Shown: in pieces, positions 36,053 to 45,448 of the stretch
How the letters are laid out: every line of letters starts with the position of its first letter
How positions within the stretch are numbered: position 1 is the stretch's first letter
From: Ga0077527 sp945862135
GTDB lineage: Bacteria; Pseudomonadota; Gammaproteobacteria; Burkholderiales; SG8-41
NCBI GenBank assembly: GCA_964203275.1
Contig: CAXNMF010000009.1
Span: 61,760 to 125,759, forward strand
Direction of reading: 5' to 3'
Length of the DNA: 64,000 bases
Notes under the pieces: generated by a model
What the model was told of the DNA's origin: nothing
The model's database searches: none
Seen by the model: the letters and a program-made list of their open reading frames with translations, nothing else
Program-made: the position numbers and the translations under genes

Positions 36053-36883
36053 ATGGCGACTTACGCAATCGGCGACATCCAGGGCTGCTACGACGAATTG
36101 CGCAGGCTGCTGGATATTGTCGGATTCGAAGCCTCGCACGACACGCTCTGGATCGCCGGCGACATCGTCAACCGGGGACCGCACACCCTGGCCGTGCTGC
36201 GCTTTCTGAAAAATCTCGGCGATCGCTCCATCGCCATCCTTGGCAACCACGACCTGCACCTGCTGGTGGTCGCAGCCGGGGTTCGCAAGCCGCATCGCGC
36301 CGACACACTCAACGAACTGCTGGCAGCGCCCGATTGCGACGAGTTGCTGGAATGGTTGCGCAGGCAACGCTTGATGCATGCAGATGACAGTCTCGGTTAC
36401 GCGATGGTGCACGCAGGATTGTTGCCGCAATGGAGCGTTCCACAGGCACTTGCACTCGCCCGCGAGGTTGAAACCGTGCTGCAGGGTCCGGACTACCAGG
36501 ATTTTCTGCAGCAAATGTATGGGAATGATCCCAAGCGCTGGGACGATAACCTTGCCGGTTACGACAGGTTACGAACCATTGTTAATGCCATGACACGTCT
36601 CAGACTTTGCACGCCCGATGGTGAAATGGAGTTTTCTCACAAAACCGGTTTACCGGGCATACCATCAGGCTACATTCCCTGGTTCGACGTACCTGGACGC
36701 GCAAGTCGCGACACGCCATTGATCTTTGGTCACTGGGCTGCGCTGGGACTGTTGCTTCGCCCCAACCTGCTGGCCATCGATTCAGGCTGCGTATGGGGGC
36801 GGCAACTGACTGCGGTGCGGCTTGAGGACCGCCAAGTCTTCCAATGCGACTGCGTGAGTGTCAGCAGTTCAGAAGGCGACTGA
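36053..36883 (+). CDS. apaH: Symmetrical bis(5'-nucleosyl)-tetraphosphatase
   Basis: ApaH cleaves Ap4A to two ADP and also removes Np4 caps from RNA. The 276-residue protein carries the phosphoesterase motifs YAIGDIQGCYDEL, WIAGDIVNRGP and ILGNHDLHLL, with the metal-binding Asp, Asn and His residues. Later YAMVHAGLLPQW and FGHWAALGLLLRPNLLAIDSGCVWGRQLTA also match ApaH. It ends in a 23-bp convergent overlap with olsA. Confidence 0.95.
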   Translation: MATYAIGDIQGCYDELRRLLDIVGFEASHDTLWIAGDIVNRGPHTLAVLRFLKNLGDRSIAILGNHDLHLLVVAAGVRKPHRADTLNELLAAPDCDELLEWLRRQRLMHADDSLGYAMVHAGLLPQWSVPQALALAREVETVLQGPDYQDFLQQMYGNDPKRWDDNLAGYDRLRTIVNAMTRLRLCTPDGEMEFSHKTGLPGIPSGYIPWFDVPGRASRDTPLIFGHWAALGLLLRPNLLAIDSGCVWGRQLTAVRLEDRQVFQCDCVSVSSSEGD

Positions 36884-37655
36884 CGATCGCAGCTCGCGCA
36901 GCTTCAGCCAGTGCGCGGCGATGAGGTACATCTGCCTTCAACAAAGGCAGAAAATACAGATGTGCATCTATACGCCGAAGAGCGATGATCTGCATCAGCG
37001 TATACCAGAGAGATTTGTCCCCGTCATAGGCAGCCTCTTTGCAAAGCGCACCTTCATGATGCGTGAAACGCAGTGCCGCCGGTTGCACGACCGCCCCTGC
37101 GATCAGAACCGGCTGAAGAAGCGAACTGTGAAAACGCAATACTTCACTTCCATCACTCGTCGTGCCTTCCGGAAACACGGCCACCACATCGCCTTCCAGC
37201 ATCGCCTCAGCAACCAGCCGGTTCACCCTTGCGGTGTCGCTGCGGCGTCCGCGTTCGATAAAAAGCGTACCCGTTTGGGCGCTCAGCCAGCCGATGACCG
37301 GCCAGTTGCGGATCTCCGATTTCGCAACAAAACGAACCGGAATCGCTGAATTCAACGCAATAATATCCAGCCAGGAAACATGATTGACGACAAACATCAA
37401 CGGCCGGGCCGATGCCGGCGCATCATGCACATGCAAATGCACACCCAGTATGCGCAGCATTGCACCGGACCATTTTCTGATTGCTGACCGGCGACGCGCT
37501 TTTGAATAAAACGGAAACAACGATGCGACCGTCAACACACCCTGCAGCAAGTGTGCGGCGAGGCGTAACAGACGCAGGCTGCGCGCGATCAACGATGTTT
37601 TTCTACCCCGGCTGCCCATGCCAGCCATTATAGAGGGGCATAGAGCTCCGGCCAT
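36861..37655 (-). CDS. olsA: 1-acyl-glycerol-3-phosphate/lyso-ornithine lipid acyltransferase (OlsA-like)
   Basis: A 264-residue PlsC-family acyltransferase with the HX4D motif NHVSWLD (His92, Asp97), FIERGRRSD and VFPEGTTSDG. An N-terminal hydrophobic stretch probably anchors it in the inner membrane. It follows the ornithine N-acyltransferase directly (stop/start overlap by one base), the order expected for lyso-ornithine lipid O-acylation, so OlsA is favoured over plain PlsC. The start could also be the Met ten codons in. Confidence 0.85.
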   Translation of the reverse strand: MAGALCPSIMAGMGSRGRKTSLIARSLRLLRLAAHLLQGVLTVASLFPFYSKARRRSAIRKWSGAMLRILGVHLHVHDAPASARPLMFVVNHVSWLDIIALNSAIPVRFVAKSEIRNWPVIGWLSAQTGTLFIERGRRSDTARVNRLVAEAMLEGDVVAVFPEGTTSDGSEVLRFHSSLLQPVLIAGAVVQPAALRFTHHEGALCKEAAYDGDKSLWYTLMQIIALRRIDAHLYFLPLLKADVPHRRALAEAARAAIVSRLLNC

Positions 37656-38416
37656 CAGGTGCGCAGAAAATGGCGCGCGTAACGTGCACTCATGCGTGAG
37701 AGCGGCAACAACATCAGCAAATCAGCGGTATTGAAGTCGGGATCCCAGGCCGGCGCGCCACAGATGTATGCGCCAACGCGGAGATAGCCTTTCACCAGTG
37801 CCGGTGGATTTACATCGACATCGCGGTCCAGTGCAGCGAGCGGCAGCTCGCAACGCGGAAATACGCGATATTCCGCAGGGGACAGGTGAGTGCGCGCGAG
37901 ACGGCGATAAAGGCTTGCAGCAGCGCAACCGCCGTCACCCATGCTTAAAGAAGCGCAACCGATCAGATAGCGATAATCATGACGTGCCGCAAAAGCGACC
38001 AGCCCGGACCAGAGCATGGAAATCGTCGCCCCGGTTCGGTATTCGGGATGTACGCACGAGCGACCGATTTCAACAGTGGCGGCACGCAGCTGCTGAAGGC
38101 GCGTCAGGTCAAACTCGCCATCAGCATAAAAACTCCCGATCTCACTCGCCTTCTGCCCCGGCAAAAGCCGGTAAGTGCCGACCACTTCGCCATTCCCGGT
38201 ATCCCGTACCAGCAGATGTTCGCAATGGGCGTCATAAAAATCACAGTCGACCCCCAGCGCAGCACTGGGCACATTCGCGCCCATTTCCTCCGCAAAAATC
38301 CGGTAACGCAGCCGCTGCGCTTCAAGCACCTCAACGGCACTGCGGGCAAAAGACACCGCCAGCGCAGCGCCATTGCCGGCACGCGTCTCCGCAACTTCAT
38401 GGGTTTGATTCAGCAT
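37655..38416 (-). CDS. olsB: L-ornithine N(alpha)-acyltransferase
   Basis: First step of ornithine lipid synthesis: transfers a 3-hydroxyacyl group from ACP to ornithine. The 253-residue GNAT-like protein has the family pattern: AQRLRYRIFAEEMGA, DCDFYDAHCEHLLVRD, VGTYRLLPG, TVEIGRSCVHPEYRTGATISMLWSGL and LIGCASLSMGDGG. An olsB-olsA pair implies phosphate-free membrane lipids, often made when phosphate is short, but no Pho box was recognised upstream. Confidence 0.9.
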   Translation of the reverse strand: MLNQTHEVAETRAGNGAALAVSFARSAVEVLEAQRLRYRIFAEEMGANVPSAALGVDCDFYDAHCEHLLVRDTGNGEVVGTYRLLPGQKASEIGSFYADGEFDLTRLQQLRAATVEIGRSCVHPEYRTGATISMLWSGLVAFAARHDYRYLIGCASLSMGDGGCAAASLYRRLARTHLSPAEYRVFPRCELPLAALDRDVDVNPPALVKGYLRVGAYICGAPAWDPDFNTADLLMLLPLSRMSARYARHFLRT

Positions 38417-38531
38417 CAGGCCAGTCTCCGTCGTTATTGACGGATTCGAGCCTAAGTCTGAAGAATGACAGTGCCGTGAAGAACCGGTTAAAAATCAGTG
38501 ACAGCGCTGAGATCGCCCACCGTTTCGAATA

Positions 38532-38987
38532 TCAGTGCGTGACGCGTGAAGTCCGGCCGTCGGAAAGAATGCGCACGCGCTCGCCTGCCTTGAAGGTCTC
38601 GTCGGCCTCCTGAACGATCGCCACCAGCGCACCGCTGTCGAGTTTGACAGTCACTTCAACCCCCGTGCGCCGCGTCGCCCCCTGCTCAATCGCCTGACCT
38701 GCAACGCCACCGGCAACAGCACCCAGCACGGCAGCGATATCGGATCCGCGCCCACCACCAACCGTACTGCCGGCAATCCCGCCAACCACGGCACCGGCTG
38801 CCGGGCCGACGATGGTCCGCGTACCTTCGATTTGCACCTGACGGACGCTTTCGACAACCCCCATGCGCACATTCTGCTCACGGCGCGCCTCTTCCCGCGA
38901 ATAAGAACCGCCGCCGAGACCTTGCGCGCAACCGGCGAGCACTGTCGCCGCCAGCAATAGCACTGCAGTCCGTATCCGTGTGTCCAT
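38532..38987 (-). CDS. Glycine-zipper 2TM lipoprotein
   Basis: A 151-residue outer-membrane lipoprotein of the SlyB/PcpA type. Start at 38987 has GGAGG seven bases upstream. The lipobox is VLAGC. Then comes VGPAAGAVVGGIAGSTVGGGRGSDIAAVLGAVAGGVAGQAIEQ, the glycine-zipper hydrophobic region, and a C-terminal basic beta-rich part (VTVKLDSGALVAIVQEADETFKAGERVRIL). Family members help outer-membrane integrity; the exact role is unknown. Confidence 0.85.
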   Translation of the reverse strand: MDTRIRTAVLLLAATVLAGCAQGLGGGSYSREEARREQNVRMGVVESVRQVQIEGTRTIVGPAAGAVVGGIAGSTVGGGRGSDIAAVLGAVAGGVAGQAIEQGATRRTGVEVTVKLDSGALVAIVQEADETFKAGERVRILSDGRTSRVTH

Positions 38988-39001
38988 AGTCAAGCCTCCA
39001 A

Positions 39002-39937
39002 TCACCACAGTTTCATGCCAAACGCCTTCTGGAACAGGTCAGCCGCCTCTGCGCGGTCAAACCGGTGATTCTGACCACCCCGCCGGGCAATTTTCAGGGA
39101 GCCCATGAGAGACGCCAAGCGTCCGGTCAATTCCCAATCAGCGCCGGCGGAAAGCCCGTATAGCAGACCGGCGCGGAAGGCATCACCACACCCCGTCGGA
39201 TCGAGCACGGCTTCCGGTTTAACGCTTGGAATCTCGATCTGTTTACCGCCGGTATGTACTACTGCACCCTTGGCACCCATTGTGACCACAATCGCCTTGA
39301 CGAGTTTCGCCAATTCCTCGAGTTTCTTGCCGGTTCGCTCCTGCAGCATCTGCGCTTCATAGTCATTCACCGTGACATAGTCGGCAAGACGCACGAATTC
39401 CTCGAGTTCCGGTCCGCCGAACATGGGCAGGCCCTGTCCGGGATCAAAGATGAACGGGATACCCGCCTGGTTAAACTCCTTGGCATGCTGAATCATCCCG
39501 TCACGGCCATCGGGCGCAACAATGCCGAGCGTGACGCCTTTGGCATCCGAGACATGATTCTCATGGGAGTGATTCATGGCGCCGGGATGAAACGCGGTAA
39601 TCTGATTGTCGTCCAGATCGGTGGTGATGAACGCCTGCGCAGTGAAAGTTCCGGGCACCATGCGGATGTAATCCTGCGCGAGATTCAGTCGCTGCAGCCG
39701 CTCGTCATAAGGCGCAAAGTCATCACCAACCGTGGCCATGATGCGCGCCTCACCGCCCAGCATCTGCAATGTATATGCAATGTTGCCCGCACAACCGCCG
39801 AATTCGCGGCGCATGTCGGGCACGAGAAACGCCACGTTGAGTATATGCAACTGGTCGGGCAGGATATGATTTTTGAACTGGTCACGGAACACCATGATGG
39901 TGTCGTATGCCATCGAACCGCAGATCAGGGTGGACAT
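39002..39937 (-). CDS. PfkB family carbohydrate/nucleoside kinase (adenosine kinase-like)
   Basis: A 311-residue ribokinase-fold enzyme. Start at 39937 (MSTLICGSMAYDTI), although the open frame extends upstream to 40021. Family signatures: EFGGCAGNIAYTLQMLGG (N-terminal PfkB motif), DYVTVNDYEAQ, and the C-terminal DPTGCGDAFRAGLLYG with catalytic Asp and the anion hole. The FHPGAMN stretch suggests adenosine kinase-like members. Substrate is not proven. It ends 14 bp from the lipoprotein gene on the same strand. Confidence 0.85.
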   Translation of the reverse strand: MSTLICGSMAYDTIMVFRDQFKNHILPDQLHILNVAFLVPDMRREFGGCAGNIAYTLQMLGGEARIMATVGDDFAPYDERLQRLNLAQDYIRMVPGTFTAQAFITTDLDDNQITAFHPGAMNHSHENHVSDAKGVTLGIVAPDGRDGMIQHAKEFNQAGIPFIFDPGQGLPMFGGPELEEFVRLADYVTVNDYEAQMLQERTGKKLEELAKLVKAIVVTMGAKGAVVHTGGKQIEIPSVKPEAVLDPTGCGDAFRAGLLYGLSAGADWELTGRLASLMGSLKIARRGGQNHRFDRAEAADLFQKAFGMKLW

Positions 39938-40113
39938 CAGCTGACGCCTTGAATAATGGGAGGCCGGATTATAACAACGCAGCCTGTCTCCGCCCGGCGA
40001 CGGGTTGGAATTAGCCCCCATCCTGCAGCATAATCAGCCTTGCCGGCGTACTCTTGCCTGCTCCGACACCCCACAACCCACAACCCAATAACATTCAGCG
40101 AGGAAGAGCCAAC

Positions 40114-40539
40114 ATGCTCAAGGAGTTCAAGGAATTCGCAATGCGCGGCAATGTCGTCGACATGGCCGTCGGCATTATCATCGGCGCGGCCTTCGGCAAG
40201 ATCGTCGAATCTCTGGTGAAAGATCTGATCATGCCGCCGATCGGCATGCTGCTGGGCAAGGTCGATTTTGCCAATCTGTTCGTCGTGTTGCGCGAAGGTG
40301 CAACGGCAGGTCCCTACTTGAGCGTCGATGCCGCGCAGAAAGCCGGTGCAGTGACCTTCAACTACGGCGTATTCATCAACACCTGTATCAGTTTCGTGAT
40401 TGTCGCCTTCGCGGTTTTCCTGCTGATCCGCTCCATCAACAAGATGAAAAAAGCAGAAGCGGAAGCGCCAGCTGCTCCTGCAGCGCCAGCGGAAGACGTA
40501 TTGCTGTTGCGTGAAATCCGCGATGCACTGAAAAAATAA
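40114..40539 (+). CDS. mscL: Large-conductance mechanosensitive channel MscL
   Basis: A 141-residue channel with two membrane helices that opens under turgor. MLKEFKEFAMRGNVVDMAVGIIIGAAFGKIVESLV is the classic amphipathic N-helix and pore helix. The second helix (GVFINTCISFVIVAFAVFLLI) is followed by INKMKK and an Ala/Pro-rich linker before the C-terminal bundle (LLREIRDAL). A GAGGAAG ribosome site precedes the ATG at 40114. Confidence 0.96.
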   Translation: MLKEFKEFAMRGNVVDMAVGIIIGAAFGKIVESLVKDLIMPPIGMLLGKVDFANLFVVLREGATAGPYLSVDAAQKAGAVTFNYGVFINTCISFVIVAFAVFLLIRSINKMKKAEAEAPAAPAAPAEDVLLLREIRDALKK

Positions 40540-40552
40540 CCTTCGGTACCAT

Positions 40553-40583
40553 AAAAAAACGCACCCGATCGGGTGCGTTTTTT
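40553..40583. terminator. Bidirectional terminator between mscL and gcvH
   Basis: The perfect palindrome ACGCACCCGATCGGGTGCGT (40559-40578) is flanked by an A-run on the left and a T-run on the right, so it can stop transcription from mscL and from the convergent gcvH. Confidence 0.85.
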
Positions 40584-40631
40584 ATTTAAGTTATTGATTA
40601 TAAAGTATTTATTGTGTCTTCGGTTTTGCCA

Positions 40632-41021
40632 TCAATTTTTTTCAGCATCAGCAACCTTTTCATATGCCGCTGCATCCAGCAGATTCTCCATCTCCGCAGC
40701 ATTGTCAGGCTTGATACGAAACATCCATGCCGCATAAGGATCTTCGTTGATCTGTTCCGGTGCGTCGGACAATTCCTCGTTGATAGCAACAACCTCGCCA
40801 GACAGTGGGCTGTAGATATCCGATGCGGCCTTGACCGATTCAATAACACCGCAGGCTTCCCCCTGCCTCACCCGGCTGCCCGGTGCGGGATTCTGCACAA
40901 ACACGACGTCGCCCAATTGCTCCTGCGCGTGGTCGGTGATGCCCACGGAGATCAGGCCATCGCTTTCACGGTACGCCCACTGGTGAGTGACGCTGTATTT
41001 CAGGTGCTCCGGCGCGCTCAT
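40632..41021 (-). CDS. gcvH: Glycine cleavage system H protein
   Basis: A 129-residue lipoyl carrier protein. VTHQWAYRESDGLISVGITDHAQEQLGDVVFV, GEACGVIESVKAASDIYSPLSGEV with the lipoylated Lys64, and the conserved C-terminal YAAWMFRIKP are present. The other glycine cleavage genes (gcvT, gcvP) are not adjacent in this window. The gene faces mscL with a shared terminator. Confidence 0.95.
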   Translation of the reverse strand: MSAPEHLKYSVTHQWAYRESDGLISVGITDHAQEQLGDVVFVQNPAPGSRVRQGEACGVIESVKAASDIYSPLSGEVVAINEELSDAPEQINEDPYAAWMFRIKPDNAAEMENLLDAAAYEKVADAEKN

Positions 41022-41080
41022 TTCGACCCCGTCATAAAAATTTCAATCGGACAATTCGGCAGTGCTGGCAGTCTACACAT

Positions 41081-42079
41081 TCAGTGCCCGGGAGCCGCCA
41101 GTACGGCCAGACGGAAACCTGCAGCGCCAAGATTGCCAGTCTCCAGGCCCAGTCTGACTGTCAATTCGGCATTCGCGGCAATGCCGGAATCCGCTTCACG
41201 CCCTGGCGCCAAATATTCAGCGGGAAGGAAAATGCGCCGTGCCAGTGTGTGATCGTTGACGTTCGTCAACACCAGATCAAGAGCCGGGTAACCAACTTCA
41301 TGGCCCGCATGATTGCGCAAGGTCGCAGTCAGCTGAATCCGGTTTGGATTAGCCGGGTCAATCACCTGCAGATCTGATGCCTCGATCAGAATAGACTGTG
41401 GACGCTGCGGCAAAACCACTGCACAACCTGCCTGCACGCAGACCCAGTTCAACCACTGCTTCGCAAGCGGGTGTTGCGCCGCGACTTCACTCCGGTAAAA
41501 AAACAGCGCCTGTAACACGAGCGCAACCAACAATACCGCTATTGCAGCAGGCAAGCCCCTGCGGCGCGATTCGGTAACAGGCTCATCGACTGCCGGCTGC
41601 GTAAAGGGGTTGTCGATATCCGGCGCAACCGCGCTAGCGCTTTCATCAACTGCCGGTTTTTCCACTGTCGTGTCTAACGCTTCTCCGGGCAGCGCCTCCA
41701 CAGGCCCTTGATCAGCCGGAAATTCTGCAACCGGTTGGACTGCGTCCGGCACGTGGGCGGGTTGCGGATCGGGTGCCGCTTCTTCAAGGGAACCCGGCGT
41801 CGCCTGAACGACCGGATTTTCTTCGATGATTTCGGTTTCCGGCAATGCGTCGAGTTGCGGTAGAGGCGGGGCTGTCTCCTGCACAACATCAGGATCAACA
41901 GCCTGCTGCTTTTGGGGCTCGACCACCGCGGCTTCCGGTGCAAGCGCCGCCAGCGCATCAAACACCTGCATGCAACGGCCGCAACGTACCTGACCGCCAT
42001 GCGCCTGCAACTGGACCGTTGTCACACGGAATACCGTATGACAATGGACGCAGCGTGTTGTAAGGGTCGACGGTGCCAT
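41081..42079 (-). CDS. DUF3426 zinc-ribbon membrane protein
   Basis: A 332-residue protein. The N-terminus has a zinc ribbon of MJ0042 type, with C10, C13, C33 and C36 (CVHCHTVF and VRCGRCMQVFDAL). A long acidic, Pro/Gln-rich region (about 45-170) follows, then one membrane helix (LPAAIAVLLVALVLQALFF) and a C-terminal DUF3426 beta domain (QLTATLRNHAGHEVGYPALDLVLTN). It follows prmA on the same strand after 93 bp. Function is unknown. Confidence 0.88.
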   Translation of the reverse strand: MAPSTLTTRCVHCHTVFRVTTVQLQAHGGQVRCGRCMQVFDALAALAPEAAVVEPQKQQAVDPDVVQETAPPLPQLDALPETEIIEENPVVQATPGSLEEAAPDPQPAHVPDAVQPVAEFPADQGPVEALPGEALDTTVEKPAVDESASAVAPDIDNPFTQPAVDEPVTESRRRGLPAAIAVLLVALVLQALFFYRSEVAAQHPLAKQWLNWVCVQAGCAVVLPQRPQSILIEASDLQVIDPANPNRIQLTATLRNHAGHEVGYPALDLVLTNVNDHTLARRIFLPAEYLAPGREADSGIAANAELTVRLGLETGNLGAAGFRLAVLAAPGH

Positions 42080-42172
42080 CAGATTTTCAGTAAACCGGCC
42101 TGCAATGCTGGGATGGGCCTATGATACCGAACGAGGTGCCCCAACAGCAGCATCACCGAAAGTCACTTCAGA

Positions 42173-43063
42173 TTAATTACGGTGCCCCGTCAGCAGAACC
42201 CAGCCCTCGTCCGTGGCGGCGCGGGTCATCGTGAATTTCGACGCATAAGCCTCAATCACGGCATCGGCCTGCTCGACAAGAATACCGGAGAGCGCAATCC
42301 GCCCGCCGGGCCTGGTCAGACGTGCCAGCAGCGGGGCCAGCACGGTCAGGGGATTGGCTAATATGTTGGCTACAACAATCTGCGCCGGACCAGCCACATC
42401 CTGCTCCGCCGTCGCCAGCGCGATATCCACACCATTTTTTTGTGCGTTCAGTTGCGCCGCCAGGACCGCCTGCGGATCAATATCGATTCCGCATGCACTC
42501 GCAGCGCCTAGTTTCATCGCAGCAATTGCCAGGATTCCCGAGCCACAGCCGTAATCCAGAACGTCAGCCTCAGGCGTCACTGTTTCAGCCAACCAGCGCA
42601 GACAGAGACGCGTTGTCGGATGCGCACCGGTGCCGAATGCCACGCCCGGATCCAGCGCGATGTTGATTGCCGCAGGATCCGGCGGCGTGTGCCAACTCGG
42701 CACCACCCACAGCCGTGGCGTGATTTGCATCGGGTGAAACTGGCTCTGTGTCAGCCGCACCCAATCGGCATCTTCAACCCGCTCGATGCGGAATGCTGCG
42801 GTGATCGGTAGTCCAGACGCCGCCAGTGCTTCGGGTATGACTGAATACAGGTCGGCATCGACCGGAAACAGCGCACCGACACGATTGCTGTTCCAGCCGC
42901 TCGCCGGCGCTTCTCCGGGCTCCGCAAATATGGGGCGTTCATCCGCCGTACCCGCAGCGGCATCCTGCACATCCACCGCCAGAGCACCGGCTTCCAGCAA
43001 CGCATCGCTGAGAATTTCAACAGATTCTTCGGCGGTCTCAATGATTGCGCAAAGCCAGGGCAT
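42173..43063 (-). CDS. prmA: Ribosomal protein L11 methyltransferase
   Basis: PrmA trimethylates lysines of ribosomal protein L11. The 296-residue protein has its N-terminal L11-binding domain and the SAM domain: GVAFGTGAHPTTRLCLRWL, VLDYGCGSGILAIAAMKLG, GIDIDPQAVLAAQLNAQKN and VVANILANPLTVLAPL. It follows accC closely, a classic gene order. Confidence 0.95.
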   Translation of the reverse strand: MPWLCAIIETAEESVEILSDALLEAGALAVDVQDAAAGTADERPIFAEPGEAPASGWNSNRVGALFPVDADLYSVIPEALAASGLPITAAFRIERVEDADWVRLTQSQFHPMQITPRLWVVPSWHTPPDPAAINIALDPGVAFGTGAHPTTRLCLRWLAETVTPEADVLDYGCGSGILAIAAMKLGAASACGIDIDPQAVLAAQLNAQKNGVDIALATAEQDVAGPAQIVVANILANPLTVLAPLLARLTRPGGRIALSGILVEQADAVIEAYASKFTMTRAATDEGWVLLTGHRN

Positions 43064-43090
43064 CGGATGTTTCCGTCAGACAGTTCGCCG

Positions 43091-44444
43091 CTATTCTGCG
43101 CGCGTCAGCTTGGCAAGGCGTTCTTCGAGGTAATGAATGCTGGTGCCGCCTCTGCGGAACGCAGTATCACTCATCAGCTCCTGGTGCAGCGGCAAATTGG
43201 TCTTGATGCCTTCAATGACCATTTCCGATAGGGCGATATGCATCTTCGCGATCGCCTGCTCGCGCGTATCCCCGTAAGTGATGATCTTGCCGAGCAGTGA
43301 ATCGTAATTCGGCGGCACGAAATAACCGCTGTAGGCATGTGAATCAACGCGTACGCCGGGACCGCCCGGCATGTGCAGCGAGGTGATGCGGCCCGGGGAT
43401 GGGGTGAATTTGTACGGATCCTCGGCATTGATACGGCATTCAATGGCGTGGCCCTTGGTGACCACATCCTTCTGCCGGATCATCATTTTTTCTCCGGCAG
43501 CGATGCGGATCTGCCACTGCACAAGGTCGAGACCGGTCACACATTCGGTAACGGGATGTTCGACCTGCAGGCGTGTGTTCATTTCAATGAAATAGTACTC
43601 ACCGCCCTCAAACAGGAACTCGAAGGTGCCGGCCCCCTGATAACCGATCCTGCGGCAGGCTTCAGCGCAACGTTCGCCGATCTTGGCGCGGGCACGGGCA
43701 TCAAGCAACGGGGCCGGTGCCTCTTCAATGATTTTCTGGTGACGGCGCTGCATCGAGCAGTCACGATCACCGAGGTAGACCGCATTCTTGTGTTTGTCGG
43801 CCAGCACCTGGATTTCGATATGCCGCGGCTTTTCGAGATATTTCTCCATGTAAACCGACGGATTGCCGAAAGCGGCCTGTGCCTCGGCCCGAGTGGTGTT
43901 TACGGCATGGATCAGCGCAGCCTCCGTATGCACAACGCGCATGCCGCGCGCCGCCGCCACCCGCCGCCTTGATGATCACCGGGTAACGGATCTGCCGCGC
44001 AATCTTGACGATTTCCTTGGGATCCTCGGGCAGAGCGCCATCCATGCCCGGAACCACCGGTACGCCAGCCTTTTTCATCGCGTTCTTTGCGCTGACCTTG
44101 TCGCCCATCAGGCGAATGGTTTCGGCCTTGGGCCCGATGAAGGTGAAACCGCTCTGTTCGACGCGCTCGGCAAAATCGGCGTTCTCGGACAGAAAACCGT
44201 AACCGGGGTGAATTGCTTGTGCATCCGTGACTTCAGCAGCGCTGATGATCGCGGGGACGTTCAGGTAACTGCCGCTGGATGGTGCAGGTCCGATACACAC
44301 CGACTCGTCGGCCAGACGCACATATTTGGCTTCGGCATCCGCTTCGGAATGCACGACGACCGTCTTGATGCCCATTTCGCGACATGCGCGCTGGATGCGC
44401 AGGGCAATTTCGCCGCGATTGGCTATGAGAATTTTGTCGAACAT
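43091..44444 (-). CDS. accC: Acetyl-CoA carboxylase biotin carboxylase subunit (one frameshift)
   Basis: AccC carboxylates biotin bound to AccB. The N-terminus MFDKILIANRGEIALRIQRACREMGIK, the ATP-grasp loop KAAGGGGG, HIEIQVLADKHKNAVYLGDRDCSMQRRHQK and FIEMNTRLQVEHPVTE are present. One extra G near 43949, between the GGC run and CGCGGC, breaks the frame. Without it the text reads GGGGGRGMRVV, the invariant AccC motif, and the length is 450 residues. Confidence 0.95.
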
Positions 44445-44531
44445 GGATTCAGGTTATCCCCGGCGGCGCCATCGTCAGGAAATTGTCCGCCAGCAGGCGG
44501 TTCCGCACGATCTGAGACAGGTTTATAAGAT

Positions 44532-44990
44532 TCAGCCGATGATGAACAGCGGCTGGCCATACTCGACCGGCTGGCCGTTTTCGACCAGGATGGCCTTGAT
44601 CACGCCATCGGCATCCGCCTCGATTTCATTCAACAATTTCATCGCTTCGATGATGCATACGGTTTCTCCGCTTTTTATCGGCGAGCCGACTTCGACAAAC
44701 GGCTTGGATCCTGGAGCCGACGATCGATAAAACGTGCCGACCATCGGCGATTTCACTGTATGTCCAGCGGGTTCCTCGGGGGCCGAATCTGCTGCATCCG
44801 GGACTGGTTCTGCAGCATCCGCCGCAGGATATTGGACCATCTGCTGCGGTGCCTGCGTCATCATCACTGGTGCCGCAGTACCGCCAAAGCGGCTGATGCG
44901 CACCTTTTCCTCGCCCTCGGTGATTTCCAGTTCAGCTATATCAGATTGCTGTACCAGATCGATCAACGTTTTCAGCTTGCGTAAATCCAT
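44532..44990 (-). CDS. accB: Acetyl-CoA carboxylase biotin carboxyl carrier protein
   Basis: A 152-residue biotin carrier of fatty-acid synthesis. After an N-terminal dimer region and a Pro/Ala linker (about 50-78), the biotinyl domain holds Lys118 in IIEAMKLLNEIEAD. GSPIKSGETVC and QPVEYGQPLFII complete the domain. It is two bases from the aroQ stop and about 90 bp before accC. Confidence 0.96.
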   Translation of the reverse strand: MDLRKLKTLIDLVQQSDIAELEITEGEEKVRISRFGGTAAPVMMTQAPQQMVQYPAADAAEPVPDAADSAPEEPAGHTVKSPMVGTFYRSSAPGSKPFVEVGSPIKSGETVCIIEAMKLLNEIEADADGVIKAILVENGQPVEYGQPLFIIG

Positions 44991-44992
44991 GA

Positions 44993-45448
44993 CTACCCCT
45001 TCTTGTTGGTATGGCGCAGCGCATAATCAAACGCCAGTTCATAACCGGCGGGGCCCAGGCCACTGATCACGCCAACCGCGATATCCGAAAAATAGGATTC
45101 GCGGCGGAACGATTCCCGCGCAAACACATTGGACAAATGGATCTCGACAAACGGGATGGCTACTGCGGCAAGCGCATCCCGCAATGCCACGCTGGTATGA
45201 GTAAACGCCGCCGGATTGATCAGAATGAAATCGGTCCCGTCCCGTCCGGCCTGCTGCACGCGCTCGACCAGGTCGGCCTCTGAATTACTCTGGAACACCC
45301 CCAATGCAACTCCCGCGTTGCTCGCCCGTTCCTGCAAACGCTTTTCGATTTCAGGGAGCGTTGTCGCCCCGTAAATCCCGGGTTCGCGGGTTCCGAGCAG
45401 ATTCAGATTCGGTCCGTTCAGCAATAACAATTGTTTGGGGCTGGCCAT
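44993..45448 (-). CDS. aroQ: Type II 3-dehydroquinate dehydratase
   Basis: Shikimate pathway step from 3-dehydroquinate to 3-dehydroshikimate. The 151-residue protein starts at 45448 (MASPKQLLLLNGPNLNLLGTREPGIYG) with the catalytic Tyr, and has FQSNSEADLVERVQQ, FILINPAAFTHTSVALRDAL, and VEIHLSNVFARESFRRESYFSD with catalytic His. It is the first gene of aroQ-accB-accC-prmA. A TATAAT lies ahead of it on the minus strand near 45457-45462, without a clear -35. Confidence 0.95.
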   Translation of the reverse strand: MASPKQLLLLNGPNLNLLGTREPGIYGATTLPEIEKRLQERASNAGVALGVFQSNSEADLVERVQQAGRDGTDFILINPAAFTHTSVALRDALAAVAIPFVEIHLSNVFARESFRRESYFSDIAVGVISGLGPAGYELAFDYALRHTNKKG

